A stretch of DNA of 64,000 bases, taken from the NCBI RefSeq assembly GCF_000143415.4, contig NW_003314334.1:89342-153341 (forward strand), in the 5' to 3' direction. Of this stretch, positions 1-12,302 are shown one piece after another. The DNA comes from Selaginella moellendorffii. Lineage: Eukaryota; Streptophyta; Lycopodiopsida; Selaginellales; Selaginellaceae. Position numbers and translations under genes: made by a program. Position 1 is the stretch's first letter. Each line of letters starts with the position of its first letter. A model generated the notes under the pieces. It did not search any database. It was not told the DNA's origin and was given only the letters and a program-made list of their open reading frames with translations.

Positions 1-3000
1 TGAGTCTGTTCCCCCCGCACTGCACGTCTTTGCTCCAACCATCGCACGGACATGGTTTATTTCCCTTAGGTGCTCTTCCCACTTGGTTATCACGACCAAG
101 CCACACCACCTTAAACAGTTCAATTTCAACATTTTGAACCAGGAACTTCATTCCTTAGCCAACCAAGGACCTTGTCCTTTTCTGGCCATAAAATCACCTA
201 GTGATCTCACCTTGGCACCTTAACAGAGTTGCCAAGAGGTACTTGGTTTTCTAGACCTCCAAGTTGTTGACTATAACCCCGGGGGCATCCCCCACACTTG
301 GCGGTGCACCCAAGCTAGCCCTTACGGCCAAGGGTTCATAGCAACTGAGATTAGGTGTCCCCATCTCACTCACCACAACCTTGGTGCCACTTGCACCAAA
401 GTGTTCAAGTTAGATATGCTGAGCTTTCACACTAAGCAATCTAACCATGCATCACGACTCCGAGGCATCCCTCGCTTGGCGGTGTGCCCAAACCAGTCTC
501 CCCACTGAGAGTCCATGACCACCGAAATATGAGTGTCCTCATATTCCAAACCATCACCACGCCCTAGTGATTTGGGACTCGAACCCAAGCACTAGAGGGT
601 CGGGACTCGAACCCAACCTCCGTATATGCATCTACGGACGGCATCACACTAGATGCCTGGCGTGACTCCCCACGCCGGTGCACCAACCTATTTTTAAAGC
701 GCGCTACAGATCACAGCTTAGGAACCTAGTTCCTCCACACTGCCAAGTCCTCTCACTTGACATGTCTGTGATCATGCATGGACTCCTCCATGCTCGGGCC
801 CCTAGCCCACCCTTTTTGAAGATATCACCTTCAACTAGGGTCTTTGTTCCCCCGACATGCCAATCTCACTTGGCAAGTCCTCCGACCATTGTAACATGGT
901 TCCTGCATAAGCGTGAAAGTCCTTGACCATCGACTTTCGTTCAAAGCCCTCTCTTTGAACACTCGGGAACTACTTCCCTAACCTTGATAACCTTGCCTCA
1001 TGGCAAGCTTCAAGACCACGCTTCTGCTGCGCCACTCTGATTTCGCGCGTTCCATGAACCATTTACACTTGGCCTTTCTAGGTACTACGCTACCTAGAAT
1101 CGTCTTTGGGAACCTTGAAGGAACTCTGTCCCTTAGCTTGCTAAGGCCTCCCCTTTCGCAAGCTTTATAGTTGCCATATAGTCTAACATGGACAATTCCA
1201 CATTTTAGACTCTCCATGGCATCACGGTTGCTAACAACAACATCCTCGAGCACTCTCTTGATTCTCCACTCCCAACTTTCATAACCACTGTTGGATATGC
1301 CCTTTGATTTCTATGGTTCAGTTCCATCCCAACACTACTTGCCTTTGGCTTCACACCTTTCCTTCGGTCATTCTCCTCCAGACCAGGAGGATAGCTTTGC
1401 ACTTTCTATCATGCCTTAGCAAGTATTCTTAGGGATGAACCTACCCAATAGCCCAAGGAGTGGTTCCTCAATCCGGGTATGCTCAGCTTATAATCCCACA
1501 CACTGGGGTTACATTGTTGGTTATGGGCCTTTACATGCCCATCACTAGCCTTGCCAAAATTCCAATTTTGGCTTTGTCCAACTTGGGTAGACAGTCCTCT
1601 CCTATTTTCGCAACCTTGAACATTTGGATAGCACCTTCTATCCATCATTCGCTAGGGACTTAGTCCCTTGGGCTTTATCCATTGCCCTCGCGACATCAAA
1701 CACCACCTTCTGGTGTTCTATAGTGTTCGGGTGTCCCAATGATGGCTTTCTTGACAATGAGTATTTCCTTTTATGACATTGACTTACTATATCGTAACAT
1801 AAGCAACTTATCCCCCGTAAGGGTATATCCGACTTCCCTATACTAGAAGTCTTGGGTAGCTACCTTCTACCCGTTTAACCAGTTATTTTGCACCTCTTGC
1901 TTAGTTGCCTCATAGTTGTCAAGTCCTACAACTCATTGCTTGGTGCTTTCACACCTCCATCACTATCTGGGTCACCACACTCCAACTGCATGCTCTACAG
2001 CTTAGGCTATGCCATTCCCATTTCCATTGGGATTCCTTTGGCAAGGGGTTCTCATGAACCCACCAACATAGCCTCAAGGTATCACACCTTGGCACATTTG
2101 GTGTCTCCACACCATCGGCTCCACGAGCCTACCTCTATGACATTTCCCTTCGTGTCTAAGTCTTTGCCAAGACCAACACCGCTCTTTCTCATGCCAACCA
2201 TCTGTTAGCACTGCCCCATAGAGGTCACACACAACTTTATGTCAAAGTTTTTTTCTTCTGGGAACACCTTTCTCATAACTTTAGCATGGCACATTTTGCC
2301 ATTGATGAGATACTCTCTGTTCTCATCCTTGGATCCTATGATCCCCCCCCATCCTTTGTGGGGTATAACGCACCTCAGTCCAAATGCTTCATTCAGTCCT
2401 TTTTAGGACCATCCCTTGACTCTACTTGAGTCGTCTAGCAGTTTTGGACTTGGTTAATCCACCGACCCGTAAGGTCCTACTTGTGAGGCACTAGCTCACT
2501 GGAATACACATCTTGCATTCTGGTCCTACTCAAAAGGACTATTTTCACAATTGTTACTCCGACACTTGATTTTGTTCTCTGGGGGCAACCTTTGCCCCTT
2601 AGGACTACTTGTCCATGTGATGAGAATACCAACTCATCCACTTAATACACCCCCAACTCCTTGGGTTGTTCCAGCATTTATTAGAGGTAGCCCCGGCTAC
2701 CATTTCAAGGACTTGAGTCCTCTTCCGTATTTGACCATCCACGGTCATTACCTTTGGTCTCACATTCATGAGCACCAACCTCAACTATATGAGGATAATC
2801 TTGTGACTCCTTTATTATTTTGGAGTCTCTATCTTTCTCGTGATCCCAACTTTAGTTGTTTACCACAACAACCTAAGCCAATTTGCTGAGACAAATGCTC
2901 ATCCGGATCACATCCTCAACTCAATGAGGAAAACCTTGCACTGTTCCCAAGATCCCAAAGTCGTTCCATTATTGGCCCTTTTCTATCCACCACCTCGTCT

Positions 3001-3136
3001 ACAAGTTCACACATGAACTGTAATGGAGAGCCATGTCTTCCAGACTTGCTACTCTTCAAGGATAGGCCCACTCCTCGGACCTTCCGATGCCAACACTAGT
3101 GGTGATATACTTGAGCACCAATAAAAGTCGGACTAA

Positions 3137-3154
3137 GGAACAGCTCTGATACCA
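3137..3154 (-). other. Primer binding site, initiator tRNA-Met type (copy L)
   Basis: The minus strand reads TGGTATCAGAGCTGTTCC three bases inside the LTR end. The first 12 bases are the classical plant initiator-Met-tRNA primer site. This fixes the orientation of the element and the inner LTR boundary. Confidence 0.85.
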
Positions 3155-3157
3155 AAT

Positions 3158-4930
3158 TGTAAGCGACTAAATTTTCCATTTTACTTTAGTCACTTAACCA
3201 CATGTCTGACCACTTGGAGGAGTCTCATTGACAACCTCCATAAGTCCAACTCAGGACTTGGGGCTTGCTAGCCCCGAGAATGGCATCCATGCCACTCAAC
3301 CTTAGCACTTGGTCCAAGTGCTCCACGTGTCCGATCCCATGATCGACACCCCAAGGTATCACCGACGTACCGGCCCGTTACGCTAAGGCCATGCCCATTT
3401 ACCTTGGTCACACTGGTGGTCCAACACCACTTGCATCTCCGTCTTGGCCCTCCAAGACTAGGCAAACCATCCGTGAGTGGTCATCTCAGATCCACTCCTT
3501 AGCATCCTTAGGATGCCCACCGATAAGGGGAATAGCCTTCCCCAATATCCCTCTGTCAGTCCCCACTAAGTCCCTTTCTGCCCCTGGCCGTGTTTGCCAA
3601 CACTGCCACTGGATCGAGACCCACAGGCCCGACCACTAAGTCCTACGGTCCTCTGGGACTTCCTCACCACACGACTATGTCCTTGGTCACTACCCCAGAG
3701 GACTGCTCCTCTTCCTTTCCACAGTCTGGGCCTTTGGGACAACATTTCGGAACACCGTGGCCTTATGCGAGCCACCTGGGTACTCTCCTCGCCTTCTGCC
3801 CTTGGGTGCTCTAGCCATGGGCTTAGAGCGGGTTCCATTGAGCCACACCAGGTATCCAAGTAGGTAGTGCCACCCACACTTGGACTGGGAGCATCGGCCA
3901 GTCGATCTCCCGGGGGAACTAGAGCCGGCTCTTGAACACTTCACCAAGCTACCCCGCTTGTCGGTCCGTGTTCACTCTAGTCTTGGACTTCCCAGTGGGC
4001 ATCTCATCACCCAACACTGGGTCCGGCCTTCCTGGGCCAAACTGGCCTTTCCTGGCCAAACTGGCTCCACTGCAGTCCTCCCCCTACTATACTTTTGGAG
4101 CTCACCAAACCCCCCAGGGTCTGGGAGACGAACGCTTTGGGCTTTCACCCTCTCAGGCTCCGGACTCGGACTCGGACTCGGACTTGGACTCGGACTCGGA
4201 TTCGGACTCAGACTCGGCCTCGGGCTCGGTCTCGGCCTCGGCCTCGGTCTCGGTCTCGGTCCCGATCTCGGTCTCAGTCTCGGTCTCGGTCCCGGTCTCG
4301 GTCCCGGTCTCGGTCTCGACTTCGGACTCCATCTCGGACTCCATCTCGGACTCCATCTCGGATCCATCTCGGGTCCATCTCGGACTCCATCTCGGACTCC
4401 ATCTCGGGTCCATCTCGGACTCCATCTCGGACTGCATTTCGGGTCCATCTCGGACTCCATTTTGGGTCCATCTCGGGTCCACCTCGGACTCCACCTCGGA
4501 CTCCATCTCGGACTCCATCTCTGGTCCATCTCGGACTCCACTTCGGACTCCAACTCGGGTCCATCTCGGGTCCACCTCGGACTCCATCTCGGACTCCATC
4601 TCGGGTCCATCTCGGACTCCACTTCAGACTCCAACTTGGACTCCATCTCGGGTCCATCTCGGACTCCATTTCGGACTCCAACTAGAGTCCATCTCGGACA
4701 CTCCCACGTGTCATGTGTTGGTCCTTTTGGGTCCCTTTTTGGAGCCTCACCTTTTGCTCGCATCATGCTCGTTCCTCGAGCACTTCGTTGGGAGTGCCAC
4801 TCCCGCTCTTGACTTTTCAAGTCGGAGCTTTTGGTCCAAACGTGTTACGCTCGTTTGGCTCTCGCTTCGGCCACTACCATGTGGCGCCCTTCCGGCTCCA
4901 CTTTGGGGCCTAGGGATTTTGTGTCTCACA
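3158..4930 (-). repeat. LTR of LRD copy L
   Basis: LTR of about 1.77 kb. On the minus strand it starts TGTGAGACAC and ends CGCTTACA, so it has TG...CA termini. It is nearly identical to the two LTRs of copy M outside the hexamer array at about 4138-4705. Long ORFs through this LTR are by-products of the stop-free array. Confidence 0.8.
4138..4705. repeat. GGACTC-type hexamer and 12-mer array in LTR
   Basis: Degenerate array of six-base units (GGACTC, GGTCTC, GGCCTC), changing into 12-base units containing GACTCCATCTCG and GGGTCCATCTCG. The unit lengths are multiples of three and contain no stop in most frames, which creates long spurious ORFs of Ser-Asp, Gly-Leu, Arg-Asp or Pro-Arg repeats on both strands. 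Related arrays lie in other LTRs at about 6845-7068, 10790-11305, 16600-17115, 18170-18395, 21010-21235, 22041-22455, 25378-25900, 41325-41450, 47920-48046 and 63260-63650. Confidence 0.85.
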
Positions 4931-5435
4931 ACTCCACCACCCATAGACGAAGTTTGATGTCCTCATCGAACGGTAAACCCTTTCATAAAGTAACACCCAC
5001 ACGTGTTACCATTTCCATCCTTGGCACCTAGCCAATCTTTGTCTATGGTTTGACATCAAAGGCTCACCATGCCTTGTCCATCCTTTAAGGAGCGTAGTCT
5101 CTCCAACTTAGAGACTGATTGGACCACATGTAATGGTTCTCTCCTTTTATTGGTTTAGTTCTCGCTAAACCTCTTAGAGACCCTTCTCTAAGTCAATCCC
5201 ACTACTCCTTCTCGAGTAGTCTCAATTTCCATCGATATAACCTTTGCACTTTGGAACTTTGAATTTTGACTTCTTGGAGTCAATTTCCTAGGTGTCTCCA
5301 ACACCTTGCATTGCACAGTTTGTGCGACTCCACTTCCCTATCCTAGGAAGTTCATTACTTGAGGGCACCATCATCCTCTCTTCTATTTCGTGCCACCTTG
5401 GGCACTAAGTTCCATTTATCACACTTTGTGCTAGG

Positions 5436-6584
5436 TGTAGCGCACGTGGTTTTGACCCTTTATCCTATGGTGATTTACCATAGGATAACACCACAAAGCG
5501 GAACCTAAACCCTCTTTGTGCCACGTGACAGATGCCACGTGTCACATACCACGTGTCCATGCCACGTGTCCATAGAAACCCAAGGTTCAGTGCCTTGGGC
5601 CACTGAACGAAGGAACGGTGCCAAACTCCCAAGCGTGACGCCAAGGAGTGATGAAACCGGACCACGGAGCAACTCCCGAGCATATAGCCCAAGGAGCAAA
5701 GGGACAGGAGCCCGGAGCGACTTGGAACAGTCCTGGAGCAACCAGCATACCAATGCCAGGACCAGCACGCAAAACGGAGCCAAACGGAGTCTGGCGCTAT
5801 TTCGGCATACCGGTGGCCTAACGTGAGGATATGGGTACTCCACCAACTAGCATGGAATGGAACTTGGGCTTAGACCCAAGCCGGACGCAGAACAAGGACA
5901 GGCACGCAAGCGGGAGCTAGACTATGCCTCAGGTTGGTCGGCCATGCCCGACCTACCCACTATCCCTACTATACATTTGGAACCCCCCATAGCCCCCCCC
6001 CCTTGAGGAACACACGCTTTGGGCTTTCACCCCAAGCCTCCCTTAGTACCAGGAGTTAGTCTCTGGGACAAGCTCGAAACTTACTAAATATGGAATGTCT
6101 TTAGAATGCGAATTTGGACACGGGACGAACACCATTGTGTTCAGGCCGATCTCTACATTCTGTAGATATGCCAAATGAGCAAATCTGGACACTTTCCATA
6201 AATAGCATTTGGGACTAAAATGAGACTAACACAAAGGGCATGATAGCGAGGGTGTTTGGCAGACACGGTAAGCTATCATCTAGCGATATTGAGGGACCAA
6301 GCTCAATATCGCGGGGGTTCCCAACACTAGCAAGTGCAAGCCAACATCATGAGTTTCTCATCACCGTGTCAAATCTGCTTGACTAAATGACAACTTAGGA
6401 TTTCCTTCCTTAGTGCCCTTCCGGTCTAAGTGCACATGTGATGACCAGTTTCTCAACTAGCTTAGGCGGAGACTAATAACGGGTCCAGCAATACCGACCT
6501 CCTGCCGTCGTGGCAGTAAGGTAAGAGTGTCCGTAAGGACTAGCCGACAGGTAACTTTCGATACCCAAAGTCACATGCGCGACA
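5436..6584 (-). mobile_element. Solo LTR of the chromovirus family, with target duplication and empty site
   Basis: The plus strand starts TGTAGCGCAC and ends GCGACA, the same termini as the chromovirus LTRs at 43086-44013 and 49685-50803. It is flanked by CTAGG (5431-5435) and TTAGG (6585-6589), a 5-bp target duplication with one transition. The homologous stretch of copy M, near 15848-15865 on the other strand, holds the site uninterrupted with a single CTAGG. Insertion therefore post-dates the LRD family, and LTR-LTR recombination removed the interior. Confidence 0.85.
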
Positions 6585-6844
6585 TTAGGGTTGTCCATCG
6601 CTCTATCATTTGGCTACCTTACCGCTCCCTCCCTTGGAGCTTCCACTTTCGCCAAATCGGAGCAATTCGGAATCCCTCCTTGGAAACACACTTCCTTTCC
6701 CGCAACTTGTTAGCGTCCAACACATTAGTGTTCCTCGCCTAACTTTGTCACTTGGATTCCTTCCAAGGGATTCCACGGCCCTATCTTGGCCACTCATCTT
6801 TTGCTCCTATCCGTTGATTGTTGCACCAAGCAACATCAAATCTC

Positions 6845-8066
6845 CGAGTGGAGTCCGATGGAGTCCGAATTTGAGACTGAGACTGAGACTGAGACCGGGA
6901 CTGAGACTGAGACCGGGACTGAGACTGAGACTGAGACCGGGACTGAGACCGAGACCGGGACTGAGACCGAGACTGAGACCGGGACCAAGATCGAGACCGA
7001 GGCCGAGGCCAAGACCAAGCCCAAGCCCGAGTCCGAGTCCGAGTCTGAGTTTGAGTTTGAGTCTGAGAGGGTGGAAGCCCAAAGCATTCATCTCCCAGAC
7101 CCTGGGGGGTTTGGTGAGCTCCAAAAGTATAGTAAGAGGAGGACTCTAGAGGAGCCAGTTTGGTTAACAAAGGCCAGTTTGGCCCAGGAAGGCTGTGCCC
7201 AGATGTTGGGTGATGGGATCACCACTAGGAAGTCCAAGGCTAGAGTGAATATAGACTGACAAGCAGGGTAGCTTGGTGAAGTATTCAAGGGCCAACTTTA
7301 GTTCTTCTAGGAGATCTAATAGCCAATGCTCCCAGTCCAAGTGTGGGTGGCACTACCTACTTAGATACCTAGCGTGGCTCAATAGAACCTCGCTCTAAGC
7401 CCATGGCTAGAGCACCTAAAGGTGGAAGGTGGGGAGAGTACCCACGGGGCTCGTGTAGGGCCACGGTGTTTTGAAATGTTATCCCGAAGTCCCAAACTGG
7501 GGAAAGGAGGAGGAGTAGTCCTCCAATGTAGTGACTAAGGATACGGTCATATGGTGAGGAAGTCCCAAAGGACAATGGGACTTAGTGGTTGAGCCTACGG
7601 TCCTTGATTTAGTGGCAATGTTGGCGAACATGGACATGGACGGAAAAGGGACTTGGTAGGAACTGACAAAAGGGATATTGGGGAGGGCTATTCCCCATGT
7701 CTGTAGGCATCCTAAGGATGCTAAGGAGTGAATCTAGGATGCCCGCTCGTGAACAGATGGCCCAGTCTTGGAGAGACGGGACTGTGATGCAAGTGGTGTT
7801 GGACCACTAGTGTGGCAAAGGTGAAGGGGCATGGCCTTAGCATAACGGGCCAATATGTCAGTGGTACTTTTGGCTATCAGTCTTGGGATTGGACACGTGG
7901 AGCACTTGTACCAAGTGCAATGATTGAGTGGCATGGATGCCATTCTTGGGGCTAGCAAGTCCCTAAGTCCAGAATGGGACTTATGGAGGTTGTGAGTGAG
8001 ACTCCTCCAAGAGGTTGAAGGTATGATTAAGTGACTAAAGTAGAATGGAAAAATTAGTCGCTTACA
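6845..8066 (+). repeat. LRD-related LTR fragment (first copy of tandem composite)
   Basis: 3' part of an LTR related to, but diverged from, the LRD LTR. It enters in the hexamer array, runs through the shared LTR body and ends ...TAGTCGCTTACA at 8066. It is duplicated at 18119-19390. Its left edge is an abrupt junction with LRD copy L at about 6844, so its 5' end is missing. Confidence 0.65.
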
Positions 8067-8606
8067 CATAGCAGTATTAACAGCAACATTTGAGGAAGTC
8101 TTCAGCTTGAAACTAGCTCTCTCTAGACTTTCCATCTCTTCTTTCAAAAGATTGTAGCTTCGCTCAACTGACCACTCCTCTGGCACAGAATCTGGCTTTG
8201 AGATAATTGAGTTGCTGATCTGGTTTCTATGAGAACATCAATCCCACTATAGTAAATCCAACTTGACTGGTGGCCCTTTACCCTTAGATCTCGATAGCCC
8301 CAGAAACATGGTACTGTTGAAGAACTTGAACCTGAGCGCACAAATGCAAGACACTGACCTCGACTCCCAATCATTCTGGAGCAATGTGCATTACTCTTGG
8401 CACTAACTCTTCGAATTGCCTAGTTGATATGAGAAACTGGCTTATGAGCAATAATCTTCTCAACCTCTAGCACTGAATTTACTTGTGTAACAATTGGCAC
8501 CTCCTCTACTCCGTGTTCCTTAGTTCTTCTATAGTGTCGTGGAACAAAATGGTAGTCAAACTCTGGACAGTGAGAGCTAGAAGGAGTGATGTTGGGCCCA
8601 TCAAAT
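8067..8606 (-). pseudogene. Captured host-gene fragment between inverted LTR ends, copy 1
   Basis: A 540-bp segment bounded on the left by an LTR end in plus orientation and on the right by an LTR end in minus orientation. On the minus strand it reads as ordinary protein sequence over about 160 codons. One internal TAG (8420-8422) stands where Gln would fit, then comes a frame change near 8200 into a second coherent stretch containing EEWSVERSYNLL. No retroelement domain is visible and I do not recognise the protein. It looks like exon sequence carried by a retroelement. The same segment recurs at 19391-19931. Confidence 0.5.
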
Positions 8607-8884
8607 TGTAAAAGACTAATTTTTCCATCCTACTTTAGTCACTTAACCACACCTCTGACCACTTGGAGGAGTCTCATTCACAACCTCCTTAAGTCCAGTT
8701 CAGGACTTGGGACCTTCTAGCCTTGAGAATGGCATCCATACCACTCATCCTTTGCACTTGGTCCAAGTGCTCTACATGTCTGGTCCCAAGACCAACACCC
8801 CAAGGTACCACCAACATACAAGTCCATTACGCTAAAGCCATGCCCATTCAAGTTCGTACCACCGGTGGTTCAGCACCACCTGCA
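8607..8884 (-). repeat. LRD-related LTR fragment, inverted, interrupted by Z
   Basis: Starts TGTAAAAGAC, the LTR end read on plus. It matches the LTR body until 8884, where the Z element begins after the target CTGCA (8880-8884). The continuation of this LTR is not seen in this copy, because the Z element runs into the duplication junction at about 10353. Confidence 0.65.
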
Positions 8885-10353
8885 TGTAAGCCACAAATTT
8901 TTCCTTTCTAATTTGCCAGTTTATCTCGTCTATCCGACCAACACCGCCTTGGCTTTTGCTAAGTTCCCTCGCCAAGGTTCCCACGTATTGCACCAGCTTC
9001 TACTTGGTCCTATTTGGTTTGAGCTACTCATTGCACGAGTAACGGAGCATTAGCCATTCATCTACGGATTCCCAAATCTCTCCCAATCCCCCTCCTCGGA
9101 TTAGACTGGACTTAAGGTTGGGCTACAATCTAGCACCTTATAGTCGTTCACTCCCTTGAAGATTGGTGGGGGCTTTGGTTTGTACTTGGGAACAACCCCA
9201 GGGACTGATTCCACTTCGGTTTGTTCAACCTTGTTTGGTTCTGCCTCAGTCCCTACCGAAGGGTCCGCACCTTCTACGCTACCAGCATCCGCAGTCTTTT
9301 GCTTTTGCTTCTGATTTTTGTCACACTTTAGCTTGCGTACGAGAGTCTCTAGCAGGGCATTGGTCTGTGCCAATTGTCCTTTTAGAACAGCCAATCGAGC
9401 CTTGGACGATCGAATCGGACTCCTGCTTGGAAGTTTCCTCACTGGAGTCCTCCTCATGCAAGAATTCCTCATCCATAGCCTCTTGTTCGACCAAAGGCTC
9501 CAGCTCTGGTCGAGGTTTTGTCTCTGCCTTGGTTTGTTTCCTCCTTGCCTTTGCCATCTCCTAGCAATCCACCTCTATCCTTCGCTAGAATTGAGGAAAA
9601 GGCTCCGATACCAAATTGTAAGCCACAAATTTTTCCTTTCCAATTTGCCAACTTACCTTGTCTATCCAACCAACATTGCCTTGGCTTTTGCTAAGTTCTC
9701 TCACCAAGGTTCCCGCCTCTTACACCAGCTCCTACTTGGTCCTACTTGGTTTCAGCTATTCACTGCACGAGCAACGGGGTGTTAGCCATCCATCCACAGA
9801 TTCCTAAATCTCTCCCAGTCCCCCTCCCCAGGTTAGATTAGACTTAAGGTTCAGCTACACTCCTCGCAGACACAAGCAACCAAGCACACCAAGCCTCTAT
9901 GTTCCTAACGCCCCTTGGTACAACAAGACTTGTTCATGGGACCTTCCAAATCCCAAGCCTTGGGTGCAACACTTGCTTCGGGATATCGGGGTGAAACACC
10001 ATGGCCTAACGGCCCAGTATAGGTACCTCTACCCCCCCACTTCTATCCCGAAGGGAAGGCCCAAGCCCCTAGGAAGGGCGAGGACCAATGAGCCACTAGG
10101 TACTCAAATGGGGCACCACTCCATATGAGCCAAGAGCACACAGTCGATTTCCCTTTTGGGAGTGGGAGCTGCTCTTGAGCACTTCCTTGGGTGGCCCCTC
10201 CGGCACCACCCGAGTCCATACTCACTCCCACCCAAGGCCCCTCGGCCCCAGTCTCAACCTCAAGTCAGTTTGGAAGCACCACTGGAGAGTTCCTTCAAGA
10301 CTGGTTCCTAGACCTCACTATCCCTACTATACTTTTGGAACGCCCTGCAGCAC
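8885..10353 (-). mobile_element. Z-family LTR element with gag fragment, internally deleted
   Basis: Minus-strand element. It has an upstream LTR (10353 to 9617, truncated at its outer edge), a primer site at 9613-9601 reading TGGTATCGGAGCC, a gag fragment, and a partial LTR (about 9117 to 8885) ending GTGGCTTACA. Most of the internal region and the middle of the second LTR are gone. At the homologous site of the duplicated segment, 20210-21319, only a solo LTR exists. The outer end at about 10353 coincides with the tandem-duplication junction. Confidence 0.7.
9118..9557 (-). pseudogene. gag N-terminal fragment of Z element, frameshifted
   Basis: Begins at an ATG about 45 bp inside the primer site with a basic start (MAKARRKQTK), followed by an acidic stretch. 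The frame then shifts near 9400-9430 into a leucine-rich coiled-coil region (LKGQLAQTNALLETLVRK) and a Pro/Lys segment ending in IFKGVNDYKVLD. That last motif parallels the gag of the chromovirus at 47.9-49.5 kb (FKGMQDYQVLEDW), so Z is probably a Ty3/gypsy derivative. It is truncated before the capsid core and zinc knuckle and cannot be functional. Confidence 0.65.
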
Positions 10354-10548
10354 CCAGGACATCAAACTTCGTTTATGGGTGGTGGCGTTGTGAGACACAA
10401 AATTCCTAGGCCCCAAAGTGGAGCCGAAAGGCTGCCACGTGGTAGTGGCTGAAGCGAAAGCTTAACAAGCATAACATGTTTGGACCAAAAGCTCCGACTT
10501 GAAAGGTTGAGAATGGGAGTGGAACTCCCAACGAAGTGCTCAAGGAAC
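10354..10548 (+). repeat. Start of LRD-related LTR, split by element M
   Basis: 10354-10388 matches the polypurine-side end of an LRD internal region (compare 16333-16363). 10389-10548 is the first 160 bp of an LTR starting TGTGAGACACAAAATTCC. The LTR resumes at 18119 after element M and one copy of the GGAAC target duplication (10544-10548 and 18114-18118). The pieces make about 1.43 kb of LTR. Confidence 0.7.
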
Positions 10549-12302
10549 TGTGAGACACAAAATCCCTAGGCCCCAAAGTGGAGCCGGAAGGGCGCCACAT
10601 GGTAGTGGCCGAAGCGAGAGCCAAACGAGCGTAACACGTTTGGACCAAAAGCTCCGACTTGAAAAGTCAAGAGCGGGAGTGGAACTCCCAACGAAGTGCT
10701 CGAACAACAAGCACAAAGCGAGCAAAAGGTGAGGCTCCAAAAAGGGACCCAAAAGGACCAACACATGACACGTGGGAGTGTCCGAGATGGACTCTAGTTG
10801 GAGTCCAAAATGGAGTCCGAGATGAACCCGAGATGGAGTCCGAGTTGGAGTCCGAAGTGGAGTCCAAGATGGACCCGAGATGGAGTCCGAGGTGGACCCG
10901 AGATGGACCCAAGTTGGAGTCCGAAGTGGAGTCCGAGATGGACCCGAGATGGAGTCCGAGATGGAGTCCGAGGTGGAGTCTGAGGTGGACCAGAGATGGA
11001 CCCGAAATGGAGTCCGAGATGGACCCGAAATGCAGTCCGAGATGGAGTCCGAGATGGACCCGAGATGGAGTCCGAGATGGACCCGAGATGGACCCGAGAT
11101 GCACCCGAGATGGAGTCCGAGATGGAGTCCGAGATGGAGTCCAAAGTCGAGACCGAGACCGGGACCAAGACCGGGACCGAGACCGAGACCGAGATCGGGA
11201 CCGAGACCGAGACCGAGGCCGAGGCCAAGACCGAGCCCGAGCCCGAGTCCGAGTCCGAGTCTGAATCCGAGTCCGAGTCCGAGTCCGAGTCCGAGTCCGG
11301 AGCCTGAGAGGGTGAAAGCCCAAAGCGTTCGTCTCCCAGACCCTGGGGGGTTTGGTGAGCTCCAAAAGTATAGTAGGGGGAGGACTGCAGTGGAGCCAGT
11401 TTGGCCAGGAAAGGCCAGTTTGGCCCAGGAAGGCCGGACCCAGTGTTGGGTGATGAGATGCCCACTGGGAAGTCCAAGACTAGAGTGAACACGGACCGAC
11501 AAGCGGGGTAGCTTGGTGAAGTGTTCAAGAGCCGGCTCTAGTTCCCCCGGGAGATCGACTGGCCGATGCTCCCAGTCCAAGTGTGGGTGGCACTACCTAC
11601 TTGGATACCTGGTGTGGCTCAATGGAACCCGCTCTAAGCCCATGGCTAGAGCACCCAAGGGCAGAAGGCGAGGAGAGTACCCAGGTGGCTCGCGTAAGGC
11701 CACGGTGTTCCGAAATGTTGTCCCAAAGGCCCAGACTGTGGAAAGGAAGAGGAGCAGTCCTCTGGGGTAGTGACCAAGGACACAGTCGTGTGGTGAGGAA
11801 GTCCCAGAGGACCGTAGGACTTAGTGGTCGGGCCTGTGGGTCTTGATCCAGTGGCAGTGTTGGCAAACACGGCCAGGGGCAGAAAGGGACTTAGTGGGGA
11901 CTGACAGAGGGATATTGGGGAAGGCTATTCTCCTTGTCGGTGGGCATCCTAAGGATGCTAAGGAGTGGATCTGAGATGACCACTCACGGATGGTTTGCCT
12001 AGTCTTGGAGGGCCAAGACGGAGATGCAAGTGGTGTTGGACCACCAGTGTGACCAAGGTAAATGGGCATGGCCTTAGCGTAATGGGCCGGTACGTCGGTG
12101 ATACCTTGGGGTGTCGATCATGGGATCGGACACGTGGAGCACTTGGACCAAGTGCTAAGGTTGAGTGGCATGGATGCCATTCTCGGGGCTAGCAAGCCCC
12201 AAGTCCTGAGTTGGACTTATGGAGGTTGTCAATGAGACTCCTCCAAGTGGTCAAACATGTGGTTAAGTGACTAAAGTAAAATGGAAAATTTAGTCGCTTA
12301 CA
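10549..12302 (+). repeat. 5' LTR of LRD copy M
   Basis: TGTGAGACAC...TTACA, 1754 bp, containing the hexamer/12-mer array at about 10790-11305. The last 40 bp (AAAGTAAAATGG then TTTAGTCGCTTACA) are conserved in every LRD-type LTR in the window. Confidence 0.85.

Larger units (their letters stand above)
1..6844 (-). mobile_element. LRD element copy L: internal, LTR, internal (LARD-like, non-coding)
   Basis: Minus-strand LTR retroelement without gag or pol. Reading right to left it has the 3' part of an internal region (6844 to 4931), a full LTR (4930 to 3158), a primer binding site, and the 5' part of an internal region (3157 to about 46). Bases 1-45 no longer match the full-length copy M at 10549-18113. 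The right edge breaks at about 6844, where an unrelated LTR array begins. One LTR shared by two internal halves suggests unequal recombination between tandem copies. No long conserved ORF exists, so mobilisation would need proteins supplied in trans, as is usual for LARDs. Family assignment rests on copy M, which is present in inverted orientation. Confidence 0.75.

Noticed and set aside
3880-4957. Long ORFs of Gly-Leu, Ser-Asp, Arg-Asp or Pro-Arg repeats in both strands, also at 10540-11580, 16301-17391, 6610-7259 and 25238-26145
   Set aside because: They arise because the hexamer/12-mer array in the LTR has no stop in most frames; all six frames are open at once and no start or flank is conserved.
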